Shown here piece after piece: positions 57,201 through 64,000 of a stretch of DNA of 64,000 bases (positions are counted from its first letter, which is position 1; every line of letters begins with the position of its first letter). Made by a program: the position numbers and the translations under genes. The stretch spans positions 124,001 through 188,000 of the forward strand of contig JAJTTP010000007.1 of NCBI GenBank assembly GCA_023313575.1, read 5' to 3'. A model generated the notes under the pieces. That model was not told where the DNA came from. It made no database searches and saw only the letters and a program-made list of their open reading frames with translations. The DNA is from Eutypella sp. D-1. Lineage: Eukaryota > Ascomycota > Sordariomycetes > Xylariales > Diatrypaceae.

Positions 57201-60200
57201 TCGGGGAGGAGCCGTCGCTTGTGCTCGGCCGCACGACCGGGCCGGGTTGGCGTGCGAACTGGGGATTAGGAGGCGCGGGCTGAAACTGCGCCGCTGGCCA
57301 TGGGTCCTGAGGAGGAGCACCCCGTTGTTGGGCAGGGTGTTGCTTGTTTTCCTGGACGCCCTTGGATTTGTTGCCGAGCAGCTTGTTGAAAAATCTTCCA
57401 ACGCTCTTCTCGCGATCCTCCTGGTTCGAGAATCTGGACTCTCCGCTGGACTTGTCGTGGACGGGGCCTCCTAGAGGCAGGGGGGCCGCAAGTCTCTGCT
57501 GTGCCTGCTGCGGTTGCTGCTGCCCAGACATCCCCGCATTGCCTTGGAACCCCCCGCCTGCGGCCGGGCCCGAGGCATTGGGCGGCGGCCGCGTATCTGT
57601 GACCTTCACGGGCTGGTCATCTCTAGCGGCGGTGGGGTGGTGGCCCTTGAAGAAGGTCCGGAGGTCGGACAGCCTTTTCCTGGACTGGGGGTCCGTGTCT
57701 TCCGTGTGGTCGTGGGGCTCGATGGGCGCGGTCCTGGCCATGTTGAGGCTGGACCGCGGCTTTGGCTGGGCCACGGGACCGTCTGTGGCAGAGCCGAACA
57801 GGCGCCTCTTATCGGGCGGCGGGAGTTGGTCCTCGTCATTACTGGCACCACTACCACCGAGTCCATTCGGGGCGGCGGCGGCGCTCTCAGCGTGACCAGG
57901 AGGAGCGGCGGCCCGGGCGTCGGAGCCCGCTCTAGAGCGGACAAACTTCCCGCCGAGTTCCTTGAAAAACAGGCTCGACGTGCTGCTCCTTCTGTCCTCG
58001 TCGTTCGGGTGATCGTTCGCTTGGGCGGCCCGCGCCGGACCTGCGTTACTCGACGACGACGACGGCGGCGGCTGCGGCTCGGCCTTGTAGGCCTGGTCTG
58101 GGATCTGCGGCGGGTGCTGCTGCTGGTGCTGCGGTGGCGGCAGACGACGGGGGTCGGCGAATAGGCCCGGGAACCGCTGCGCTGAGATAGGAGGGATGCT
58201 GTTCTTCTGTCTCTGGAGGGGCTGGGGCGGTGGGCCCGAGGAGAGACCCGTCTCCTTGTCGAAGGCCCACTGGCTAGGCTGAGGCAGGGGAGGGCTGGTC
58301 CCCGACCGGCCTCTGCTGGGGTGTAGCGGTTCCGAGAGGTGCGACTCTTCCAGTTTCCACGGGCCCGGCGGGAACTTCTGCACCGGATTGCCCCCGGCCT
58401 GCTGCTGTATAAAGGCAGGGCCGCCAGCGCTGGGCTGCCCGGCCATTGGTCCGAACATCGCCTGCTTATGGCCCAGCAAGACCTGCTGTGCTTTCGGGGC
58501 CATGCCGAACGGCTGGGACCCAACCGATTGGGAGGCGCCCCGACCCGGTTGCATTATAGCAGGCACCTGCTGCTGTTGCTGCTGTGAGAGGCCTAGGCCG
58601 TGGCCATTTTGATTTTGGCCTTGCGTTGACGACTCGCCGTTCGACCTCGCAAGATTTTGCTGCTGCTGTTGTGGTGGTGGTAGTTGTGTTCGAGGCGGGC
58701 TGGCGTGGAAGGCTACGTGATCTTTCGAGCTTCCGGGGGAGTGCAGGCCCAGGCCAGTCGGCACGGGGGGCACGGGCGGGACGCCGTCGTGGTCGTCAAC
58801 GGGCGACGGTGTCGAGCCGTCGCGGTCGTCTGCTGCGCCCGTGGTGCTCGCCAACAGGTCGATGGTCGAGGTGCGTCGAATGGGGGGCAGGCCGACAAAG
58901 GACGATTGCCGGACGGGGCTTCCATTCTGGTGGTGCGCAGCGTCTCCAGGAGCTTGCGCGGGTAACCTGTTGGCGGCGGCCATGGCAGCCGTCATGTTCA
59001 ATTGCGACGACGGCAATTCGTCAATCGGGGCTGTTGTTTGTGGTGGTGGTGGTGGTGGTGGTTGGTGTTGGTGTTGTCTCGGGGTGGTTGGTGAACGCAG
59101 GTAATCGTGCTGAATCCAAACCGGCGACGTCTCGTCCGTGATCAATCGCGAGTCATCATGCGCGACAGCACCGGGCGTGACAGTGGTTGGCGTATAATTA
59201 ATAGTAGTAGAGGAGGACAACACGAAGGGATGGAGCGTGGTGGCACTAAACCTTGGAGTGATGCCCTGCTGCTCCTCTTCTTCTACTAGTAGCGGAGCGG
59301 GTGACGACTGGTCCCAGACCGGTGGATACTTGCTACTAATAGGCCCAGGTTCAGTGGCAGTAGTGGTGGGAGCCTGCTGCGAGTCTAGGGCTGCCGACTG
59401 AAAGTCTCCGTCGCAGCAGCTACTACTACTCGCGACAATGCTAGGTACCGACGGCGGCGGCGGCGGCGTCGTTGTCGTGTTTGTCAACGAGCGTACTTCG
59501 GATATTGGCGAGACCAGATCCGGCTGAGGAGAATAGCAATGGCCGGTCGATGATGGGAAGATGCCACCGCCACTACTGGTGGAAGAGCGAGTGTGATTAC
59601 GAGAAGGTGCTGATACTACGGGGGAGAGCAATGGGTGTGACAATGCCGACACGGGCGAGGGATTACGAGGCGGGATGTGAGCGTCTGCGTACGACGGAGG
59701 GATATGGTGAGACGACGATGCAAAAGCAGAAAATGCGTCGGCGGCGTCTGTCGGTTGCGATGCAAGGTGTGCGTACGACAGCGACGACGACCACGACGCA
59801 GCTTGGGCTAACGATAGTGGAGGGGGAGGAGGTGATGGTGGTGGTAGTGGTGGTGGTGGTAGTGGTGGCGGTAGCGGTGATAGCAACGTCTGTTGGTTCC
59901 TCTGATTCTGGGTAAGGAAATGAACAGACGTAACAGGATCGATAGCGCTACAAGTAGAACTTCTACGGCTGCTACCTAGACCGGGGCCGAGGACAGGGTT
60001 GAGACAGGGATCAGAATGCGCACAAGCCAGGTTTGGACGAGCTGCTGTGGGCGGCTGGGATTGGCGAGTCTGTCCAGTGGCCCGGGGGCTGTGAGGCTGT
60101 GAGGAGGAGGAGAATGGGGAATGATGATTCTGGGACGGAAAATGCTGGGCACTGATAGCACTACGATCATAAAGAGAAGGGCCCCCGCGTACGTCGTCGT

Positions 60201-60723
60201 AGTCGTCGGTGGTAGCAGCGACGTCCGACGTAGCACTGCTTTGATTGCCCGTGCGACGATTGGGCGCCTGCTCGATCTGACCGCCGAGGAGCTGACGGCG
60301 GCCTGTTAGAGCGTGAGACTGGGCTACGTCCCGGGTCGTCGGTAACGCGCTTGCTGTTTCTCTGGGCACGGGATTCTCCGGTTCCAAGTCCACGCCGCCG
60401 TTCCGAAGGTTCGCTTTCAGTAGTGCGCTCAGGGAAGAGAGCGAACGGGACTGCTGATGATGACGATTACGCCGGTGGTGCTGTTGCTGTTGTTGCTGTG
60501 GGTGACCGCCTCCTCTGTGACGGGCGGTGACGGCTGGTGTGGTGGTCGTGGTATTAGTAGCAGTACAAGTAGCAGTAGTAGCGGTAGAGGCTATCGCAGA
60601 AGCTGAGCGTCTCCCAAGTGCACCAATACCAAAGCGAATGCGCTGAAAACTCCAGGAGGAACGCCGTTCATCTCCCGCTGCGGGTTCCGGCGCGACGATG
60701 CCGTTCCTGTCGCTCCTACTCAT
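54214..60723 (-). CDS. Giant low-complexity (Q/P/S-rich) protein of unknown function
   Basis: One open frame of 2169 aa from the ATG at 60723; a further 17 codons upstream lack ATG, so a small 5' exon (TAG acceptor near 60785) is possible. Almost the whole chain is disordered: polyproline (LPPPLPPPPLPPPSPPPP), many glutamine runs up to 10, and serine/glycine-rich parts. Set into it are four short, basic, aromatic patches: FFKELGGKFVRSRAG (about residue 920), LRTFFKGHH (about 1015-1030), GRFFNKLLGNKSKG (about 1110) and KKIFSAFKRSKQ (about 1525). The acidic end is DDDDDGIPVMSATSYPGQEW to the final GDWD. No enzyme or membrane domain. I do not recognise the family; a scaffold or condensate-forming role is only a guess from composition. 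Confidence 0.8.
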   Translation of the reverse strand: MSRSDRNGIVAPEPAAGDERRSSWSFQRIRFGIGALGRRSASAIASTATTATCTATNTTTTTPAVTARHRGGGHPQQQQQQHHRRNRHHQQSRSLSSLSALLKANLRNGGVDLEPENPVPRETASALPTTRDVAQSHALTGRRQLLGGQIEQAPNRRTGNQSSATSDVAATTDDYDDVRGGPSLYDRSAISAQHFPSQNHHSPFSSSSQPHSPRATGQTRQSQPPTAARPNLACAHSDPCLNPVLGPGLGSSRRSSTCSAIDPVTSVHFLTQNQRNQQTLLSPLPPPLPPPPLPPPSPPPPPLSLAQAASWSSSLSYAHLASQPTDAADAFSAFASSSHHIPPSYADAHIPPRNPSPVSALSHPLLSPVVSAPSRNHTRSSTSSGGGIFPSSTGHCYSPQPDLVSPISEVRSLTNTTTTPPPPPSVPSIVASSSSCCDGDFQSAALDSQQAPTTTATEPGPISSKYPPVWDQSSPAPLLVEEEEQQGITPRFSATTLHPFVLSSSTTINYTPTTVTPGAVAHDDSRLITDETSPVWIQHDYLRSPTTPRQHQHQPPPPPPPQTTAPIDELPSSQLNMTAAMAAANRLPAQAPGDAAHHQNGSPVRQSSFVGLPPIRRTSTIDLLASTTGAADDRDGSTPSPVDDHDGVPPVPPVPTGLGLHSPGSSKDHVAFHASPPRTQLPPPQQQQQNLARSNGESSTQGQNQNGHGLGLSQQQQQQVPAIMQPGRGASQSVGSQPFGMAPKAQQVLLGHKQAMFGPMAGQPSAGGPAFIQQQAGGNPVQKFPPGPWKLEESHLSEPLHPSRGRSGTSPPLPQPSQWAFDKETGLSSGPPPQPLQRQKNSIPPISAQRFPGLFADPRRLPPPQHQQQHPPQIPDQAYKAEPQPPPSSSSSNAGPARAAQANDHPNDEDRRSSTSSLFFKELGGKFVRSRAGSDARAAAPPGHAESAAAAPNGLGGSGASNDEDQLPPPDKRRLFGSATDGPVAQPKPRSSLNMARTAPIEPHDHTEDTDPQSRKRLSDLRTFFKGHHPTAARDDQPVKVTDTRPPPNASGPAAGGGFQGNAGMSGQQQPQQAQQRLAAPLPLGGPVHDKSSGESRFSNQEDREKSVGRFFNKLLGNKSKGVQENKQHPAQQRGAPPQDPWPAAQFQPAPPNPQFARQPGPVVRPSTSDGSSPSLSPRPGAGFTHAKQLSQASIQSVAGPQRPATHKDSHPLNSHPVTPSQQPVGDGLAAAGAGMALADSPKSSPQSFKPMLSPGLEAHFPTRLSPAPNRKPVGSASVSSSSRQEERDSIADSTHSVSTVTQPNSSAESNREGSLSEQDHVSSATPREGEPGGEGERGGDESTAQSSPTRDRAESGPADGAPQRPMSLPSPVHSTPPQQPIPEFSSQSRVNTSSTNSGSPQLATSAPSQKQQQQQQSNQERPAGKVGPDGQQQQQQQQQQSSRMAGALPVPNNGSSLQERRSQQQLRSVSAQSQSRPLQDDAAEPGEEPLSPMTKLLGPKTRTVIQAFPTQEKDKDKDKEKGKTSKKIFSAFKRSKQPAEAQPPKAPQQQKQKPSPPQQQQQQVFHPGPQIHPAQMMARPGVPGQPGQQPQLTEAQRQAHIQAQMQAMARAHMQAGQRPMPPQMQPGRGQAPQGMAGPASPPLPSRPGQPLVAPQFPGPGQQLPPHQHQQQMMVRQQLQPQHAQPNRRPPPFGQKNNAPEPQYAQVPIPRGYELVRGYNTPGGVDVSPYHVGHHNANPSPTPGSQPQYVLQGQSPQPIQQFDPRSMPPQNIPPQQQPLQQPPLGPQGPQPTHFSPLLHQQQHHPSIQSLRSNSATPPVGGSDSQGSGSPAQSQKQQQPPLPSNIVVQAPTPAQQVVLPADVAPPVPQPQPQQQQHVMVNNDVPGSRPISPETYGRSESAMSFTSMDAVTRADHTHQHHPLSDLGRMSQAASGAAGQARNASLSHDGPQDRDAVVSPEPPGSSHSQSSAHHLLAQQVSMQSIKRQARIKSINSINIDAANKRGSTSASASAAGSPNSSSKENIYDATPRNASPRNQNLPSPPHPLQQQSQPAAQFQVAPPLPAPAPVPAPAPREPSPPEQQPGFYDPSNAKTANGGAAAVDDDYPDDTLRAQQPRHNVAEPEEKILVDQPAELPAAPDDDDDGIPVMSATSYPGQEWNPYGYGEFGDWD

Positions 60724-62299
60724 GTGTTCGTGGTACGTCCCAGCGTCTGCGTCGTCCCTTTCCGCCGTTTCCAAAGCTTTGACCTAGACGAGAGATGAAA
60801 GTTTCTATTAATAGAAAGTTCCTTCTCCCAGTTCATTGTATGTATAGAACCCAGAGAATCCATGGAACCAGAGCAGGATGAACACTACTACTAGAAGGGG
60901 GGGCCCTAACTACTGGCCCTAAACTCTGTTCGTCCCCTTCTGGGGCATGCGCTGGACAGGGCGTGGACAGGGCGTGCAAAAGCGGGGACTTAAGAGCTCA
61001 GCCTAAGGGTGCGTTGAAACAGGGCAAGAAAGCTGAGCAGGGAACTTTTAGGTATTAGGAGATGGCAGCCAGGGGGGGATAGTGCGCTGTGTGGGGATGG
61101 GATCTACCCTATGGAGATTTGGTGATACCACTTTCAAGGCACTTTGTAGAGAGCTGACCGTGCATTGTTTATTGTTGGAATGCCAACTATCAGAGTTAAA
61201 GGATGGAGATGCCAGGGTATGTAATGCAGTTAGCTGGGTAAAATTAGGTGTGGTGACGACGCGAAATAACCAGGTATAAAAACTAACAGGAATCCCATAC
61301 TTGGTGGGGTGTTAAGAACGGTAACGTGAATAGTAACTATGAGAAGCGCGTTGGAAGGATTTTTATCAAGACATTCTAACCATGAAGGAGTGGGCGGAAG
61401 CACTATAATATGCATACTCGATGCATAGAACCGACAGCGGTCGGGAAAAGGAAACGAAGAATGAATGACATTGTTCATGTGTTTTTAACATCCATCCATT
61501 TAGACGGATCGACTAACTCTTGTTCACACACCACTTGATCTTGGCTCACGAACGATCATCCTCCATCACATTGAGGAAGACGAATTGATCGCTCTGGAGG
61601 GGGATTTTGACTCCCGTCACACACACAGATCTTTACTACTAGACTCTTTCTCCCTCACTTTGGCTGAGATGCTTAAGTCAAGATATGTGTGGATGTGGTT
61701 GGTTGACCGGTGTGCGTTATAACTGCGAACTTCGGCCGTCGTGAACAATTTGGTGGTCCCCGATGGGGGCATGATCAGCAGTGAGAAGAACCCATGTAAA
61801 ATGGAAATAAAAAATAAAATAAAAAGGAACCGCCGAGAGCCACAACTAAGTTAAAAATTCCCATCATAATCATACATCACACACCCACCCCAGCCTTACG
61901 CCTCCTATGCAGAGGGGTTTTTACCAAAAACCCCCCTCTCCCAGGACCTTGCCATAAACGTGTTTTTGAACAGCCCGTAGGGAATAAAAAAATAATTAAG
62001 AAAGCAGAACACCGGAATGTGTGTGCGCGTGTGCATGCACGTTGTCCCGTGCTCTCGGGCAACGAGGACAGAGATGGCGATGTCTTCTGCCATCCGTCTG
62101 GTTTTTTTTCTCCGTGGTGATGCGATTACAGTGAATGTGGTACCGGCGTTGTTTTTGGCGCCATCAAGTTAGGGAAAAAGCATACTAAAGTATTTCCCTG
62201 CAGTTCCAGTCCAGTCCAGTCCAGTTCCAGCCCCCCTTTCCCTTGCCCTGTCCAAAGTTCGATATTGGTGAAGGAGACAACAAACAACAAAAAAAGATA
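60724..62299. other. Intergenic region / leader of giant protein gene
   Basis: No gene recognised. A CCAGT tandem repeat (about four copies) lies at 62206-62226. Part of this stretch is probably the 5' leader of the giant protein gene and the 3' untranslated region of the next gene. Confidence 0.5.
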
Positions 62300-64000
62300 T
62301 CAGAAAAATACCTTGTCACCCGTCCGCTCACGGAGCTTGCTCTTGCCCTTGCTGAACAGCTTCATCCCCGATTTAATACCCTTGTTGCCAAACGCCCCCG
62401 CGGTATGGAGTAACTCTTTGCCCTTCGCTCCGACTTGGTGGTGCCCGGAATTGAATCCGCTTGTCGTCGATCCTGACGGTCCTAGCAGGTTGCCTGACAT
62501 TGTCCTTTGAAGCCCCATCGTGGGATTAGGGGTGCTAGCATTGAGATACTGCTGATAATATGGCTGCTGGGTCGATGGCTGCGAACCAGACTGTGTTGCG
62601 CCTCCTTTGATATCCTGCTGAGCGTCGCCGGCCGAAGTCCCATCCGCACCCTCCAGCTGGGCTTGCATATGCATGAGCCAGTTTGATAGCCCCGAGTCCA
62701 TGCGGAAGAACTGGTCTCGAGTTTCATCAAACTTCTGCGTCCTTTGGTCGGCAGACGGCAGACTCAGGATTTCTTTGAACGGCATGATTTTCGGCTGTTG
62801 ACCCAAGGGGGTCGCCGACGCCCCTAAACTCACCATTGCCGTATCAGCAGGTGAGCCCTCAGCCGGCGGACTTGGGGATCTTGATAGTGCTGGATGATCC
62901 GTTGAAGAAGGCGGTAGCATGGGATGCGAAGATGAATCGACAAGGACCTTTTCTTCCGTCAAGCTTCGGCGTCTATCACCAACTGCCGCGCCACCCGAAT
63001 GCTCATCCGCCACAAGAGAGATCGGGGATGGGTGATCTGAGCTAGGCGAATTGATAAGATCGAGAGGTATCGGAAGCTCCGCAGAAGGTCTGCTTGCGCC
63101 TTCAGGTTGCGAGGTAGGTCCGCCAGCAGTGTTACCGGACTGCGCCGAGATATTTTCGGCGGGCGATCCAGCAAGTTGTCTGTTGTGCAATTCTAACTCT
63201 AGCGGGGACACCTTGCTGGTTGGCTGCGTTTCTGCTGCGGTCGCAGGGTCTGGCTCCGGAGACTGCTCCCACGAGAAGCGTTTTTTGAGCTTGGCAGGTT
63301 CCGGTTCAGGCGTTCTCTTGGAACTTAGAGGTGCAACTTCTGGAAGAGGATTATGTTGGGTTGGAGCGCCCGCAATATTTCCGGGCGCCTCGTTCTGTTG
63401 CGCAGTGGACATCGATTCGTTCCTAATCGCCCGGCCGGTTTCTTGCAGCGTCTTCTCCTCCGCGAGCGATAAATAATCGTCGTAAACACCAGATAGGTAT
63501 CGGCTCTCCCGTAGGACGTCGTCTTGATCCGCGCTAGTAGTTGCTGCAGCCTCTCCAGAATTTTCCGGGCTCATTGGATTAGGACTTAAGGACCGCATGA
63601 TTTCCTCGCGCAACTTGTCGCTCTCTTTAAGAGGTGATGCGGTACCGACTGTGCTCATGGTTGACTGTCGTTCTGCGCTGTCTGGTGCAGACTCAGACGG
63701 AGCTGTGCTTAATCGATAAGAATTAATTGGTGCGGCAGCAGGAAAACCGGTTGTTATTGTTGGTGCTACAGTGTTTGATTGGTTGCCCGGCGACGCTTGT
63801 GGTACACCCCTCGATGATGAATCTGTGGCAATTGACTTGACCGGCGATTTTGACTCGCTGTTCCTCGACGCATCCGACAGATGTCGAGGGCCGTCGGTTT
63901 TGAGTGGGGGCAAAGAATGCGGAGTGGGATGGTAGCCGGGTCCTGCGGAAAGAGCTTTTGAAGCTACATCATCGTCATGGTGTCCGAAAGCTCCGAATTC
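62300..64000 (-). CDS. Disordered fungal protein of unknown function, 5' end outside window
   Basis: The minus-strand frame is open from the right edge (64000) to the TGA at 62302-62300, 566 visible codons. The first methionine in the visible part is internal, so the start lies beyond the window. Most is S/P/T/E-rich. Better-conserved-looking parts are IMPFKEILSLPSADQRTQKF with FDETRDQFFRMDSGLSNWLM (about visible residues 380-425) and the C-terminal AGAFGNKGIKSGMKLFSKGK followed by SKLRERTGDKV. That C-terminus is of a kind I know from long fungal proteins ending in a small basic helix; function unknown. The last codons, AAG|GTATTT, could instead be a splice donor, in which case the true end lies further down the minus strand. 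Confidence 0.75.
   Translation of the reverse strand, partial: EFGAFGHHDDDVASKALSAGPGYHPTPHSLPPLKTDGPRHLSDASRNSESKSPVKSIATDSSSRGVPQASPGNQSNTVAPTITTGFPAAAPINSYRLSTAPSESAPDSAERQSTMSTVGTASPLKESDKLREEIMRSLSPNPMSPENSGEAAATTSADQDDVLRESRYLSGVYDDYLSLAEEKTLQETGRAIRNESMSTAQQNEAPGNIAGAPTQHNPLPEVAPLSSKRTPEPEPAKLKKRFSWEQSPEPDPATAAETQPTSKVSPLELELHNRQLAGSPAENISAQSGNTAGGPTSQPEGASRPSAELPIPLDLINSPSSDHPSPISLVADEHSGGAAVGDRRRSLTEEKVLVDSSSHPMLPPSSTDHPALSRSPSPPAEGSPADTAMVSLGASATPLGQQPKIMPFKEILSLPSADQRTQKFDETRDQFFRMDSGLSNWLMHMQAQLEGADGTSAGDAQQDIKGGATQSGSQPSTQQPYYQQYLNASTPNPTMGLQRTMSGNLLGPSGSTTSGFNSGHHQVGAKGKELLHTAGAFGNKGIKSGMKLFSKGKSKLRERTGDKVFF

Noticed and set aside
54337..59915. Long plus-strand open frames opposite the giant protein gene
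   Set aside because: They are mirror frames of the GC- and repeat-rich coding strand, consisting of Arg/Val/Leu-rich low-complexity sequence without domains or splice logic.

Overview
The window looks like nuclear DNA of a filamentous ascomycete (Pezizomycotina, most likely Sordariomycetes). The evidence is genes broken by short spliceosomal introns (46-286 bp, GTRNGT donors, CTAAC-like branch points, YAG acceptors), a HacA/Hac1 unfolded-protein-response regulator carrying the 20-nt Ire1 intron, a HET-domain gene, an AA9 polysaccharide monooxygenase and several fungus-specific families. Genes lie singly on both strands, separated by gaps of 0.3-6.4 kb. There are no rRNA genes, no CRISPR array and no intact transposon that I can recognise.

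Layout. 1-3.4 kb: C-terminal end of the Ski2 RNA helicase (cut by the left edge), then an ESCRT-III (Did2/CHMP1-like) gene converging on it. 4.3-7.9 kb: a broken HET-domain gene divergent from a nucleoside hydrolase. 7.9-14.3 kb: a long gene-free stretch with simple repeats that ends in the uORF-bearing leader of hacA (14.3-15.9 kb). 16.9-18.5 kb: a polyglutamine protein. 20.6-24.7 kb: a secreted AA9 LPMO and, on the other strand, an OTT_1508-like deaminase. 26.5-29.8 kb: two genes of unknown function. 30.6-37.8 kb: an MFS sugar transporter, a DJ-1/PfpI protein, a 14-cysteine small secreted protein and a secreted ADGF-type adenosine deaminase. 40-44 kb: an APH-like kinase, a second broken gene (fungal hypothetical family) and a membrane protein. 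44.9-47.7 kb: Mcp1 (DUF1691) and a C2H2 protein, divergent. 50.9-52.5 kb: a secreted GDSL esterase. 54.2-60.7 kb: a giant low-complexity protein. 62.3 kb to the right edge: another disordered protein, continuing beyond the window.

How the genes fit together. Housekeeping genes (Ski2, ESCRT-III, HacA, Mcp1) alternate with accessory genes for life outside the cell: LPMO, GDSL esterase, nucleoside hydrolase, ADGF, sugar transporter and cysteine-rich secreted protein. HacA controls secretory capacity, so it is functionally linked to these secreted products, but nothing here shows a co-regulated cluster. Two genes (HET, and the hypothetical at 41 kb) read well across introns but carry a frameshift and/or in-frame stops, so they are called pseudogenes unless the assembly is wrong. 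The best-supported special feature is the hacA regulatory region: two Ire1-type loops exactly 20 nt apart, the first on a perfect 10-bp stem, plus upstream uORFs and a long second reading frame.
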